Shown piece by piece: positions 41,478-50,502 of a DNA stretch of 64,000 nucleotides; positions within the stretch are counted from its first letter, which is position 1, and each line of letters begins with the position of its first letter. The stretch covers positions 496,001-560,000 of the forward strand of contig NZ_CP123990.1 of assembly GCF_029919115.1 (NCBI RefSeq), written 5' to 3'. A program made the translations under genes and the position numbers. This stretch comes from Variovorax paradoxus (GTDB lineage Bacteria > Pseudomonadota > Gammaproteobacteria > Burkholderiales > Burkholderiaceae_C). The notes under the pieces are model-generated. The model did no database searches and was not told the DNA's origin. It was given only the letters and a program-made list of their open reading frames with translations.

Positions 41478-41480
41478 GGG
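41448..41480. repeat. Family B palindromic repeat, half copy within coding ends
   Basis: CTCTCTTCCTCCGGGAGAG, then GGCTGGGGTGAGGG, corresponds to one arm of the repeats at 12981 and 46862. It encodes the last eleven residues of the oxidoreductase, and its TGA plus the overlapping GTG serve as stop and start of two genes. Confidence 0.7.
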
Positions 41481-42610
41481 CTGCCCCCGCATCCGCGCTG
41501 GCCGCCGCGCTGATGTTGCTGAGCGGCTGCGCCGATCTCGGCTACTACTGGCAATCGGCCAGCGGCCACATCGGCATCATGCGGGCCGCCAAGCCGGTGC
41601 CCGAGTGGCTGGCCGATCCAAGTGTTTCGCAGCCGCTGAAAGCCAAGCTCGAACTCGCGCAGCGCATCCGCCGCTTTGCGGTGACCGAACTGTCGCTGCC
41701 GGACAACCCGAGCTACACCTCGTACGCCGACCTGCACCGGCGCGCCGCGGTATGGAACGTGGTGGCGGCCCCGCCGTATTCGCTTACCCTCAAGAACTGG
41801 TGTTTTCCGGTGGCGGGATGCGTGGGCTACCGCGGCTACTACGACGAGGCCGGGGCCAAGGCCGAAGCCGAGGCGCAAAGCGCCAAGGGCCTGGAAACCG
41901 CCGTCTACCCCGTGCCGGCGTATTCCACGCTGGGCTGGATGAACTGGGCCGGCGGCGATCCGCTGCTTTCCACCTTCATCGGCTACCCCGAAGGCGAGCT
42001 GGCGCGCATCGTGTTCCACGAGCTCGCGCACCAAGTGCTCTACGTGCCCGGAGACACGGTCTTCAACGAGTCGTACGCCACGGCGGTGGAACGCATCGGC
42101 GGTGCCGTGTGGCTGCAACGCGAAGCCAGCGAGGCCGCGCGCAGCGAATATGCGCGCTTCGATGCGCAGCGCCAGCAGTTCCGGGCGCTGGCCCTCAACA
42201 CGCGCCGAGCGCTCAACCAGGTGTACGAATCCGCGCAGGCCAAGGCCGGCGACTGGGCGGCGGTCGACGCCATGAAAAAGGCGGCGATGGACGACTTTCG
42301 CGAGCGCTATGCCGGGCTGCGCGCAGAATGGCAGGGGCCGCGCCAGGGTGCGTACGACCTCTGGGTGGCCCGTGCCAACAACGCGAGCTTTGCAGCCCAG
42401 GGTGCCTACGACGACCTGGTGCCCGGCTTCGAGGCGCTGTTCGAACGCGAGGGGCGCAACTGGCCGCGCTTCTACAAGGAGGTGCGCCGCATTGCCGCGC
42501 TACCCTCCATGGAGGAGCGGCGCCACGCATTGCAGGCGGCCACCGGCGTCCTGCAGACGAACAATTCCATCCACAAGAACCAAGACGACCACGGAGATCA
42601 CGGTGCCTGA
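41474..42610 (+). CDS. Putative zinc aminopeptidase lipoprotein (PF10023-like)
   Basis: A 378-residue lipoprotein. The signal peptide ends at LLSGC (Cys19). The zinc motif HELAH at residues 182-186, in ARIVFHELAHQVLYVPGD, and a downstream glutamate in FNESYATAVE fit a gluzincin-type peptidase. GYYWQSASGHIGIMRAA and YSTLGWMNWAGGDPLLSTFI are recognisable blocks of the putative aminopeptidase family. The GTG start overlaps the preceding stop. No strong Shine-Dalgarno is seen except GGGGTGAGGG from the repeat, which might serve. Located in periplasm or outer membrane. Confidence 0.82.
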   Translation: MRAAPASALAAALMLLSGCADLGYYWQSASGHIGIMRAAKPVPEWLADPSVSQPLKAKLELAQRIRRFAVTELSLPDNPSYTSYADLHRRAAVWNVVAAPPYSLTLKNWCFPVAGCVGYRGYYDEAGAKAEAEAQSAKGLETAVYPVPAYSTLGWMNWAGGDPLLSTFIGYPEGELARIVFHELAHQVLYVPGDTVFNESYATAVERIGGAVWLQREASEAARSEYARFDAQRQQFRALALNTRRALNQVYESAQAKAGDWAAVDAMKKAAMDDFRERYAGLRAEWQGPRQGAYDLWVARANNASFAAQGAYDDLVPGFEALFEREGRNWPRFYKEVRRIAALPSMEERRHALQAATGVLQTNNSIHKNQDDHGDHGA

Positions 42611-42917
42611 CATCCATATCGAACGAAACCACGCGCTGGGCATTGCCGGCGCACGCGAAATCGCACGCCAATGGATGCAGCAGGTCGAGCAGGACTACGG
42701 CCTGGAATGCACCTACACCGAAGGCGAGACCCACGACGTTGCGCAGTTCAGCCGCGCGGGCATCGACGGCACCGTGGAGGTCACGGCCAACACGCTCACG
42801 CTGGAGGCCACGCTGGGTTTTCTGTTCAGCAGCTTCAGCGACCAGATCGAGCAGAAAATTGCGAAGAACCTCGACGCGCTGCTCGATGCGCCGGGCGGCA
42901 AAAGCCGCTTTGCCTGA
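42603..42917 (+). CDS. Polyhydroxyalkanoic acid system family protein (PHA_gran_rgn-like)
   Basis: A 104-residue protein starting at GTG 42603, inside the last codons of the upstream gene and preceded by CGGAG. The sequence HIERNHALGIAGAREIARQWMQQVEQDYGLEC and the closing LFSSFSDQIEQKIAKNLDALLDAPGG match the small family often listed as polyhydroxyalkanoic acid system proteins. Its molecular role is not established. A phasin gene occurs at 55454, so the cell probably makes polyhydroxyalkanoate. It converges on the SDR gene at 42939. Confidence 0.85.
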   Translation: MPDIHIERNHALGIAGAREIARQWMQQVEQDYGLECTYTEGETHDVAQFSRAGIDGTVEVTANTLTLEATLGFLFSSFSDQIEQKIAKNLDALLDAPGGKSRFA

Positions 42918-42938
42918 CGGCTCTTCGACGCAGCGGCT

Positions 42939-43676
42939 TCAGACGATGGTGTAGCCGCCGTCCACCGGCAGCGCCGCACCGCTGATCATCGATGCGCCGT
43001 CGGAGAGCAGAAACAAGACGGGCGCCACCACTTCATCGACCTGCGCAAACCGCCCGAGCGGAATGTTCCTGAGCGCAGCCGCACTCTTTGCGGGATCGGC
43101 CCAGGCCTGCTCGGCCATGGGCGTGAGCGTGACGGTCGGGTTCACGCTGTTCACGCGAATGCCGTGCGGCCCAAGCTCAAGGCACAGCGAACGCGTGATC
43201 GCATCCATGGCGGCCTTCGACGCGCAATAGCAAAGGTGCGCATCGAGCGCGACCAGCGAAGCCTGGCTCGACACATTGACGATGCTGCCGCGCACGCCGG
43301 CCGAGACCATCGCCTTGCCGCAGCGCGAGGCCACCAGCGCCGCGGCGCGCGCGTTGACGGCCATCACGGTGTCGAAACTCTCGGGCTGGAAGTCGAACGC
43401 CGATTCGAGCAATGCGATACCGGCGCAGTTCACCACGAGATCGAAGGCTGGCAACGCTGCGAGTTCTCGTTCCAGGGCGGCCGCATCTTCGATGTCGATC
43501 ACCAGTGGGGTGCAACCGGCTTCTGTGTGCAGGGCATCGAGTGCCGAGGCGTTGCGGCCCACGGCCGTGACCGATGCGCCTGATTGTGCGAGCCGTACTG
43601 CTACTGCGCGGCCGATGCCGCTGCTGGCGCCGGTGACGAGGGCGCGTTTGGCGGAGAAGTCGAAGGAGGTTTTCAT
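42939..43676 (-). CDS. SDR family oxidoreductase (L-xylulose reductase-like)
   Basis: A 245-residue classical short-chain dehydrogenase. The cofactor loop is TGASSGIG, the active-site serine is in VNVSSQAS, and the tyrosine/lysine are in YCASKAAMDAITRSL. The compact size and the C-terminal GAALPVDGGYTIV are typical, and the whole resembles dicarbonyl/L-xylulose reductases. It lies just beyond the polyol operon, separated from it by the family A repeat. It may oxidise or reduce a sugar or polyol of that pathway. Its own promoter would have to be inside or near the repeat region 43677-44083. Confidence 0.87.
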   Translation of the reverse strand: MKTSFDFSAKRALVTGASSGIGRAVAVRLAQSGASVTAVGRNASALDALHTEAGCTPLVIDIEDAAALERELAALPAFDLVVNCAGIALLESAFDFQPESFDTVMAVNARAAALVASRCGKAMVSAGVRGSIVNVSSQASLVALDAHLCYCASKAAMDAITRSLCLELGPHGIRVNSVNPTVTLTPMAEQAWADPAKSAAALRNIPLGRFAQVDEVVAPVLFLLSDGASMISGAALPVDGGYTIV

Positions 43677-43721
43677 GTCGGTTGTTGTTTAGTGTGGTGG
43701 CGTGGGGTGCGCTGGGATGCA

Positions 43722-44046
43722 TTCAGGGCGTGTGCAAAGGCCACCGGGTACTCCCCTCCGCGAATGTCCCCCGGGGCTGCGCCCCTCCCTCCGCGAATGT
43801 CCCCCGGGGCTGCGCCCCTCCTCCTTTATTTCGCTGCGGGGAGTACCCGATGCCCTGTGCACCTGGACGCACTGCTGGTGTACCGCTGATCAACCACCGC
43901 TCTTTGCAACCCTCACGTCGATGGGGTGCCTTGCGCAGCGAAATAAAGGAGGAGGCCGCAGGCCGGGGGACATTCGCGGAAAGGAGGAGGCCGCAGGCCG
44001 GGGGACATTCGCGGAGAAAGGTACCCCGTCGGCGGGTGCGCACCCA
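43722..44046. repeat. Dispersed intergenic repeat, family A, long palindromic copy
   Basis: This is a large inverted repeat. Two direct 33-bp modules (CTCCGCGAATGTCCCCCGG plus GCTGCGCCC) lie on the left (43755-43820), then TTTATTTCGCTGC. The core carries CCCGATGCCCTGTGCACCTG and CGCTGATCAACCAC. The right side has the inverse GCAGCGAAATAAAGGAGG and two inverted modules (GGGGGACATTCGCGGA) 35 bp apart, ending GGTACCCCGTCGGCGGGTGC. The left half matches 503-655 closely. It fills almost all of the gene-free gap between the SDR and the kinase. No ORF here looks real. Confidence 0.82.
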
Positions 44047-44083
44047 GAATGCCTTCCAGCACCGCGAACCGCACGACAAGAAT

Positions 44084-45610
44084 TCATTTCAGCCCATGCA
44101 TCGCGTCACGCAATGCGGGATAAAGAGATTTGTAGATATCGAAGCGCCTGCGATAGATCGCCTGCACTTCAGGTTGCGGCCGCGCGCGTTCCACCAGCGT
44201 GACCCACCCGCGCTCTGCAACCGCGGCATCCACCAGCCCCGCACCAAGCGCGGCGAGCATTGCAGCGCCGACGGCCGCCTCGACTTCTTCCTCGATCGTG
44301 AACACCGGGTAGCCCGTGATGTCCGCGACGATCTGCATCCAGAGGTCCGAATGCGCCGCGCCGCCGACCACGATCAGGCGGTCGTCCAGCGGTTGTCCGC
44401 TTTGTCGGCCGGACTCGATGTTGTGCTGCAGGGCGAAGCTCACGCCTTCGAGCACCGCGCGGTACAGGTGCGCGCGGCTGTGCGCGAGCGAGAGGCCGAT
44501 GAACGCGCCCTTGGCTTGCGCATCCCAGATGGGGCTGCGTTCGCCCATCATGTAGGGCAGGAAGACCAGGCCTTCCGCGCCGGGCGGCACGTCGACCGCC
44601 TCGCGTTCGATGACTGCATGCGCATCTTCGCCGGTACGTGCGGCCTCGGCCACTTCGGCTTGGCAGAAGGTCTCGCGAAACCAGGTGACGGCCGCACCTG
44701 CCGTGATGGCACCACCAAACACATAGCTGCGGTCTGCGCCCCGGTACACATGAGGCATGGTGATGAGCTTGTGGCGCGCATCCACCGTGGGGCTCACGAA
44801 GCCCCAGCACATGCTGGTGCCGATCATCGCGACGTGGTCGCCGCTGCCGGTCACGCCGGCACAGAACGTGGCCACGGCTGCATCCACGCCGCCGGTCATG
44901 AGCGGCATGCCTTCGGCAAGGCCCAGCTTGGCGGCCCATTCGGCGCTCAGCCCGCCGACCACGTCGCTCGATTCGACCAGGCGCGGCGGCATCATGCGCG
45001 CCGGAATGCCGAGCATGTCGAGCGCTTCTTCCGACCAGCTGCGCTGCGCCGCGTCGTACACGCCGCCGATGTTGCCGGCCGAGCTGTGGTCGACCGCGAG
45101 CTCTCCGGTGAGCCGCCAATTGACATAGCTGTTGGGCGGCAGGAAGTACCGTGTTTTCGCCCATACCTCGGGCAGGTGCTCGCGAATCCACAGCATCTTG
45201 GTGAAGCCGTAGTAGCTGTCGATGCCGTTGCCGGTAATGGCTTGCAGCCGCGCCACATCGACGGTCGCGTTCACCGCATCGACTTCTGCCGTGGCGCGGC
45301 GGTCCATCCAGATCAGGCACGGATGCAGCGGCTGCATCGCCTCGTCGACCGGGATGCCCGCGCCGCCGTAGAGGCTGCTCACGCACATGGCGGCAATCTC
45401 GGCTGGCGCGATGCCGCTCTTCGCGACGCAGGCGCGCACGCTCTCACACACTGCATCGAACCACACTTCGCAGTCTTGCTGCGCCCACAGCGGCTTCGGC
45501 GTCTCCGGCTGGTAGGCCACGCTGCTTTGCGAAAGCACCCTGCCGTCGATACCCACCAGCAGGCACTTGGTGCTCTGCGTGCCGATGTCGACACCGATCA
45601 CGTACTTCAT
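44084..45610 (-). CDS. FGGY-family carbohydrate kinase
   Basis: A 508-residue sugar kinase. The N-terminal phosphate loop GVDIGTQSTKCLLVG, the middle GGVDAAVATFCAGVTGSGDHV with the catalytic aspartate, and the C-terminal ATP site LIVVGGAAHSDLWMQIVADITG are typical of xylulokinase, ribulokinase and erythritol kinase. ATG 45610 gives the canonical start, and upstream frame codons belong to the dehydrogenase gene in another frame. It is the last gene of the operon 50388-44084. With the EltD-like dehydrogenase it suggests that a polyol is oxidised to a ketose and then phosphorylated. The precise sugar (tetrulose or pentulose) cannot be fixed. Confidence 0.9.
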   Translation of the reverse strand: MKYVIGVDIGTQSTKCLLVGIDGRVLSQSSVAYQPETPKPLWAQQDCEVWFDAVCESVRACVAKSGIAPAEIAAMCVSSLYGGAGIPVDEAMQPLHPCLIWMDRRATAEVDAVNATVDVARLQAITGNGIDSYYGFTKMLWIREHLPEVWAKTRYFLPPNSYVNWRLTGELAVDHSSAGNIGGVYDAAQRSWSEEALDMLGIPARMMPPRLVESSDVVGGLSAEWAAKLGLAEGMPLMTGGVDAAVATFCAGVTGSGDHVAMIGTSMCWGFVSPTVDARHKLITMPHVYRGADRSYVFGGAITAGAAVTWFRETFCQAEVAEAARTGEDAHAVIEREAVDVPPGAEGLVFLPYMMGERSPIWDAQAKGAFIGLSLAHSRAHLYRAVLEGVSFALQHNIESGRQSGQPLDDRLIVVGGAAHSDLWMQIVADITGYPVFTIEEEVEAAVGAAMLAALGAGLVDAAVAERGWVTLVERARPQPEVQAIYRRRFDIYKSLYPALRDAMHGLK

Positions 45611-45624
45611 GGCGACACCGTCTT

Positions 45625-46755
45625 TCAGGACCTGGGCTGCGGCTTGAGCAGCACCTTGATCGAATCGAGGGAGTTGGCCAGTTTGAAGGCGCGCTCCCAC
45701 TCGGTCAACGGAAAGTCGTGCGTCACGATGCCCTTCGAGGTGACGAGCCCGCGCGCCAGCAGGTCGATGGCAATCGGGTAGCAGTAGGGCCCCAGGTGCG
45801 CGCCGCGCACGTCGAGCTCCTTGCGGTCGCCGATGATCGACCAGTCGGCGCTCGTCTCCGAGCCGAACACGCTGAACTCGACAAAACGGCCGAGCTTGCG
45901 GATCATGTCCAGCCCCTGCGTCACGCCGATGGGCGCGCCCGTGGTCTCGATGTACACGTCGCAGCCGTAGCCCTCGGTCAGGCCCTTGACGATCGCATCG
46001 GCGTTCTCGGTCTTCGGGTTGATCGTCACGTCGGCGCCGAACTGCTTCGCGAGCGCGAGCCGCTCGGGCACGAGGTCGATCACGATCAGCTTCTTCGGCG
46101 TCTTGAGCGCCGCCGCCTGCACCATCATCAGCCCGAGCGGGCCGGCACCCGCGATCACCACCACGTCGTCGAGCTGGATGTCGCCGCGGTTCACCGTGTG
46201 GATCGCGCACGAGAGCGGCTCGATGATGGCTGCGTCTTCCAGCGAAATGCCGTCGGGAATCTTGTGCACGCGCGAGGTCGGCGGCAGGCGCATGTAGTCG
46301 GCCATGCCGCCGTCGGCCACGACGCGCTGGAAGCCGAAGATGTTGTGCACTTCGCACATCCAGTATTTGCCCGATGTGCAGAAGCGGCATTTGTCGCAGG
46401 GCACGATCTGCTCGGCGATCACGCGGTCGCCCTTCTCGACGCCGAAGTGCTCGGCCGCGCCTTCGCCGAGTGCCTCCACGTAGCCGAAGAATTCATGGCC
46501 CGGAACCACGGGTGCCTTGACCCACGAGGGCTGCCCATCGCCGCCCCAGAACATCTTTGCGCCCGAATGGCATTTGCAATCGGAGGCGCAGATACCGCAG
46601 GCTGCGATGGAGATCAGCAGCTCGTTCGGGCCGATGGCGGGCACCTCGACGGTTTCGAGCCGGTAGTCCTTCGGGCCGTGGCAGACGACGGCCTGCATGG
46701 CGGCGAGCTTTCCGATCGCGCCCGATGCGCCGGGCTGGAGTTTTTGGTACGACAT
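45625..46755 (-). CDS. Zinc-dependent polyol dehydrogenase, erythritol/L-threitol dehydrogenase-like
   Basis: A 376-residue medium-chain dehydrogenase. The catalytic zinc region CGICASDCKCH and GHEFFGYVE, the structural zinc cluster CDKCRFCTSGKYWMC, and the nucleotide loop GAGPLGLMM are intact. The N-terminal MQAVVCHGPKDYRLETVEVP and the late block WSIIGDRKELDVRGAHLGPYC closely resemble EltD from mycobacteria as I remember it, so tetritols are likely substrates. AAGGA precedes ATG 46755. This start region is duplicated 67 bp upstream by a perfect tandem repeat that creates a short upstream reading frame. Confidence 0.85.
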   Translation of the reverse strand: MSYQKLQPGASGAIGKLAAMQAVVCHGPKDYRLETVEVPAIGPNELLISIAACGICASDCKCHSGAKMFWGGDGQPSWVKAPVVPGHEFFGYVEALGEGAAEHFGVEKGDRVIAEQIVPCDKCRFCTSGKYWMCEVHNIFGFQRVVADGGMADYMRLPPTSRVHKIPDGISLEDAAIIEPLSCAIHTVNRGDIQLDDVVVIAGAGPLGLMMVQAAALKTPKKLIVIDLVPERLALAKQFGADVTINPKTENADAIVKGLTEGYGCDVYIETTGAPIGVTQGLDMIRKLGRFVEFSVFGSETSADWSIIGDRKELDVRGAHLGPYCYPIAIDLLARGLVTSKGIVTHDFPLTEWERAFKLANSLDSIKVLLKPQPRS

Positions 46756-46881
46756 GGGTTCCTTGTGGTCAGGGTTGTGTTGGGTTTGGTTTTTCTCCCT
46801 CCCCTTCCGGGGGATACGACATGGGTTCCTTGTGGTCAGGGTTGTGTTGGGTTTGGTTTTTCTCCCTCCCCTTCCGGGGGA
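46748..46881. repeat. Perfect 67-bp tandem duplication spanning the dehydrogenase start
   Basis: Positions 46748-46814 and 46815-46881 are identical. The unit holds, on the minus strand, the end of a family B repeat arm, AAGGAACCC and ATGTCGTA. The extra copy places a second ATG at 46822 with the same ribosome site, 67 bases upstream and out of frame. It opens a 17-codon frame that ends 13 bases before the real ATG at 46755. Confidence 0.9.
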
Positions 46882-46953
46882 GGGCAGGGGTGGGGGCAAG
46901 CAGCGTCAACAATGGGCACGCCCTGCCTGCCCCTCCCCCGGAAGGGGAAGGAG
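46862..46953. repeat. GC-rich palindromic intergenic repeat, family B, copy 3
   Basis: Left arm CTCCCTCCCCTTCCGGGGGA with GGGCAGGGGTGGGGGCAAGC, right arm CCTGCCCCTCCCCCGGAAGG with GGAAGGAG, paired around a loop of about 25 bases. It lies inside the polyol operon between the permease and the dehydrogenase. The hairpin could dampen expression downstream. Confidence 0.8.
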
Positions 46954-46966
46954 CACGAAGAAGGCG

Positions 46967-47947
46967 TCAGCGCTTGGCTTCCCGGCTGATGAAGATCGCG
47001 AGCAAGACAATGCCGCCCTTGATGATCAGTTGCAGGTACGGCGACACGCCGATCATGTTGAGACCGTTGTTCAGCACGCCCAGCAAGAGCGCACCGACCA
47101 GCGTGCCCACGATGGCGCCGCGCCCGCCGGCAATGGAAGTGCCGCCCATCACCACCGCCGCAATGGCGTCGAGCTCGAAGCCCACGCCCACGCCGGGCTG
47201 CCCGCTCGTGACGCGCGCCGCCTGCACGATGCCGGCCACGGCTGCGGTGAAACCGCTCAGCGCATACACCAGCAGCTTGTAGCGCGACACGCGCACGCCC
47301 GAGAGCCGCGTCGCTTCCTCATTGCCGCCGATGGCATACACATAGCGGCCGAACGGCGCCATGTTGAGCAGCACATAGGCAACCAGGTAGGTGGCCAGCA
47401 TGATGAGGATCGGCACCTTGATGCCCGCCAGCACGCCGCCGCCCAGAAAGGCGAACGACTCCGGCAATCCGTCGATCGGATAGCCGCCGGTGTAGATCAG
47501 CGCAATGCCTCGCGCAATGCCCATCGTGGCCAACGTCACGATGATCGGCGGCATGCGAAGGTAAGCCACGCAGTAGCCGTTGAAGAGGCCGATCACCGCG
47601 CCCACGGCCAGCCCGAGCGGCACCGCAAGCATCGGCGGCAGCCCGAACTGCACCATCATTCCCGAGGCCAGCGTGCCTGAGAGCGCCACCACCGCACCCA
47701 CCGAGAGATCGATGCCGCCGGTGAGGATGGCGGCGGTCATGCCCACCGCGATGATCGCGTTGATCGACGATTGCAGCGCGATGTTCTGCAGGTTGCCCCA
47801 CGAGAGAAAGTTGTCGGTCGCAACGATCATGAAGACCGAGATCGCGACCAGGCCGACCAGTGGAAGAAAAGCGGTCGAGCGGCGCAGCTGCGTGAACAAT
47901 CCGCCGTCGGGCGTGGGCGGTGTAGGGTGGATGGCGGTTGCATTCAT
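46967..47947 (-). CDS. Sugar ABC transporter permease, RbsC-like
   Basis: A 326-residue inner-membrane permease of the BPD_transp_2 type, with about nine to ten hydrophobic segments. Conserved blocks are [22 protein letters not shown], the coupling loop [21 protein letters not shown], and [29 protein letters not shown] 47947 overlaps the ATPase stop as ATGA. It should form the channel for the sugar/polyol importer together with the ATPase and binding protein upstream. Confidence 0.92.
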   Translation of the reverse strand: MNATAIHPTPPTPDGGLFTQLRRSTAFLPLVGLVAISVFMIVATDNFLSWGNLQNIALQSSINAIIAVGMTAAILTGGIDLSVGAVVALSGTLASGMMVQFGLPPMLAVPLGLAVGAVIGLFNGYCVAYLRMPPIIVTLATMGIARGIALIYTGGYPIDGLPESFAFLGGGVLAGIKVPILIMLATYLVAYVLLNMAPFGRYVYAIGGNEEATRLSGVRVSRYKLLVYALSGFTAAVAGIVQAARVTSGQPGVGVGFELDAIAAVVMGGTSIAGGRGAIVGTLVGALLLGVLNNGLNMIGVSPYLQLIIKGGIVLLAIFISREAKR

Positions 47948-49455
47948 TGCAGGCCTCCTGTCGTTGCGTGGCGCATGATGTCGCCGGAGTTGATGGAGTC
48001 GCCCTCGAGCGTGGCCACGATGGACCCGCCTGAAAAAACAGCGACGCGGTCGCACATGCCCACGATCTCGGGCAGCTCGCTCGAAATCATGATGATGGCC
48101 TTGCCCTGCTGCGTAAGGTCGCGCATCAGGCTGTAGATCTCCGCCTTGGCGCCCACGTCGATGCCGCGCGTGGGCTCGTCGAAGATCAGCACTTCGCAGT
48201 CGTGGTCGAGCCAGCGCGCAATCACCACCTTCTGCTGATTGCCGCCCGAGAGCGTCGCCACGCGCGTCTCGACGCTAGGAGCCTTCACACCCACACGCTT
48301 CGAGAGCTCGGCGGCCGACTGCTTCTCCGACTTCTGGCTCACGAGCCCGGCGCTCTTGTGCTTGCCCAGGTTGTTCATCGAAATGTTGAAGCGAATCGTG
48401 AAGTCGGTGATCAGCCCCTCGACTTTTCGGCTCTCGGGCAGCAGGCCGATGCCGTTCTCCAACGCCTGCGTCGGATCGTTCAGGTGCACCGGCTTGCCGT
48501 TGCGCAGCACCGTCTTGCGGTGCACGCGGTCAGCGCCCATCATTCCCAGCGCCAGTTCGGTGCGGCCCGAGCCTACGAGCCCTGCAAAGCCAAGAATTTC
48601 GCCTTCGTGCAAATCGAAGCTGTTCACCGGCCCGCCCTTGGCAAGCTGGATCTCCGGCACTTCGAGCACCTTGCGCCTGCGCGGCGCGGGCTGTGGCTTG
48701 GGCGGAAAGTTGTGCTCGATCTTGCGGCCGACCATCATCTCGACCAGCGCGTTCACGTCGGTCGCGCCCACGTCCGCGTGCCCGGCATTCGCGCCGTCGC
48801 GCAGCACGCTGATGCGGTCGCACACCTCGAAGATTTCGTCCAGATGGTGCGAGATGAAGATCATCGCCACGCCCTTGGCGCGCAGCTCCCGCATGATCTT
48901 GAATAGGTGGCCGGCCTCGTTGGGTGTGAGCGTGGCGGTGGGTTCGTCGAGCACCAGCAGCCGCGCCTTCAGCGACAGCGCCTTGCCGATTTCCACGAAC
49001 TGCTGCTGCGCCACCGAGAGCCGGCAGATCGGCACGTCGAGGTCGATCTGCACGCCCAGCTCCTCGAAGATCGACTGTGCGGAGCGCTTCATGGCGGCCC
49101 TGTCGAGCAGCCCGAACCGATTCTTCAGATAGCGGCCGAGAAAAATGTTCTCCACCGCGTTCAGGTACGGAATGAGGCTGAACTCCTGGAAGATGATGCC
49201 CACGCCCGCCGCGATCGCATCGCCGTAGCCCGCGAACTGCCGCTCGCGGCCGTCGATGAAGATGCGGCCCTCGTCGGCCTGGTAGATGCCGCCGAGAATC
49301 TTCATCAGCGTCGACTTGCCCGCACCGTTCTCGCCGAGCAGCGCGTGCACCTCGCCCTTGCGGATCGACAGGTCGATGCCCGAGAGCGCCTTCACGCCCG
49401 GAAAGCGCTTGGACACGCCTTCCAGCCGGAGCATCTCTTCTGCGGAGGAGGTCAT
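47944..49455 (-). CDS. Sugar ABC transporter ATP-binding protein, RbsA-like (double NBD)
   Basis: A 503-residue double ATPase. The first half has Walker [32 protein letters not shown], and [10 protein letters not shown]. The second has the degenerate P-loop [31 protein letters not shown] and [14 protein letters not shown]. This asymmetry is normal for RbsA/MglA/XylG. ATG 49455 is taken; a TTG two codons earlier is possible. The ribosome site is weak, and 12 bases separate it from the binding-protein stop, which suggests lower expression than the binding protein. Confidence 0.93.
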   Translation of the reverse strand: MTSSAEEMLRLEGVSKRFPGVKALSGIDLSIRKGEVHALLGENGAGKSTLMKILGGIYQADEGRIFIDGRERQFAGYGDAIAAGVGIIFQEFSLIPYLNAVENIFLGRYLKNRFGLLDRAAMKRSAQSIFEELGVQIDLDVPICRLSVAQQQFVEIGKALSLKARLLVLDEPTATLTPNEAGHLFKIMRELRAKGVAMIFISHHLDEIFEVCDRISVLRDGANAGHADVGATDVNALVEMMVGRKIEHNFPPKPQPAPRRRKVLEVPEIQLAKGGPVNSFDLHEGEILGFAGLVGSGRTELALGMMGADRVHRKTVLRNGKPVHLNDPTQALENGIGLLPESRKVEGLITDFTIRFNISMNNLGKHKSAGLVSQKSEKQSAAELSKRVGVKAPSVETRVATLSGGNQQKVVIARWLDHDCEVLIFDEPTRGIDVGAKAEIYSLMRDLTQQGKAIIMISSELPEIVGMCDRVAVFSGGSIVATLEGDSINSGDIMRHATTGGLQ

Positions 49456-49467
49456 GGCCAATGCGGG

Positions 49468-50388
49468 TTACCAGCTGAAGGTCTTCGCGCCTTCGGCGTC
49501 GATCAGCTTCACGTCCACCGGCACCGCGGCCGGCACGTTCGCGCCCCACTTCTTGGCCAGCGCAATGCCGACGGCCAGGCGAATCTGGTCGCGCGGGTAT
49601 TGCGCAGTGGTGGCAATGAACTTCGAGTTGGGCTTCTGCATGGCCTTGATGGCTTCGGGTGCTCCGTCCACGCTCGCGAGCTTCACGTCCTTGCCGCTGG
49701 CTTCGATGGCGGCGAGCGCGCCCATCGAGCCGCCGTCGTTCACGCTGAAGATGCCCTTCAGGTCCTTGTTGGCCTGCAGGATGTTCTCGGTCACGGTGAG
49801 CGCGGTGGCGCGCTCCTGCTTGCCGTTCTGCGTGCTCACCACCTTGATGCCGGGGTACTTGGCGAGCGCTTCGCGGCAGCCCTTCACGCGCTCCAGGATC
49901 GGCACGACCGGAATGCCGTCGAGAATGGCCACGTCGCCTTTCTCGCCGATGTTCTTCGCCAGGTATTCGCAGGCCAGGCGGCCGGCATCGAGGTTCTTCG
50001 AACCCACGAACGAATCGACCGGCCCCTGCGCATTGGCATCCACCGCCACCACGATCACGCCTGCCTTCTTGGCCGAGCGCACCGCCGACTGCACGCCGGT
50101 GGAGTCGGTCGGGTTCAGCAGCAGGATGTCGATCTTCTTCTGGATCATGTCTTCCACGTCGCCGATCTGCTTGGATACGTCATGCCGCGCGTCGGTGGTG
50201 ACCACGGTGGCGCCGATGCTGGCCGCGGCTTCTTCGAGCGCCTGCTTCATCGTCACGAAGTAGGGGTTGTTCAGCTCCTGGAAAGTCATGCCGATGCGCA
50301 GCGGCTGCTTTGGCGTTTGCGCCTGCACGGCAGAGGCGCCGCAGACCAGCGCGGCAAGGACGGCGGTGGCTTTGAGAAAGTTCTTCAT
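49468..50388 (-). CDS. Periplasmic sugar/polyol-binding protein, RbsB-like
   Basis: A 306-residue periplasmic-binding-protein-like I domain protein. The signal peptide ends at about AVQAQ (residue 23-24). Typical blocks are RIGMTFQELNNPYFVTMKQALEEAA, ILLLNPTDSTGVQSAVRSAKKAGVIVVAVDANA, and KGIFSVNDGGSMGALAAIEASG. ATG 50388 begins the signal peptide. It heads the polyol operon. Only about 33 bases separate it from a hairpin after araC, so its promoter is either in that short region or it is expressed by read-through. Confidence 0.92.
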   Translation of the reverse strand: MKNFLKATAVLAALVCGASAVQAQTPKQPLRIGMTFQELNNPYFVTMKQALEEAAASIGATVVTTDARHDVSKQIGDVEDMIQKKIDILLLNPTDSTGVQSAVRSAKKAGVIVVAVDANAQGPVDSFVGSKNLDAGRLACEYLAKNIGEKGDVAILDGIPVVPILERVKGCREALAKYPGIKVVSTQNGKQERATALTVTENILQANKDLKGIFSVNDGGSMGALAAIEASGKDVKLASVDGAPEAIKAMQKPNSKFIATTAQYPRDQIRLAVGIALAKKWGANVPAAVPVDVKLIDAEGAKTFSW

Positions 50389-50421
50389 GGTGCTGTGTCT
50401 CCTGGTTTGTGATGGCTGTCG

Positions 50422-50469
50422 AAAAACTCGGGGCAAAGGCGCCCCCGCGCGGCGCTCGAAGCGCCGCGC
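50422..50469 (-). terminator. Double hairpin with T5 after the AraC gene
   Basis: On the minus strand GCGCGGCGC-TTCGA-GCGCCGCGC (a perfect 9-pair stem) is followed by a second stem GGGG-N8-CCCC and GAGTTTTT. It lies between araC (stop 50503) and the binding protein (start 50388). Probably a terminator or attenuator of the araC transcript. Confidence 0.5.
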
Positions 50470-50502
50470 CGATGAGGGCACGGAAACAGGGAAGAAAGCC
50501 GG

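Noticed and set aside
44084..46390. A single 768-residue protein fusing dehydrogenase-region codons with the kinase
   Set aside because: The first 260 codons are an out-of-frame shadow of the zinc dehydrogenase gene. The kinase begins at ATG 45610 with its canonical N-terminus.
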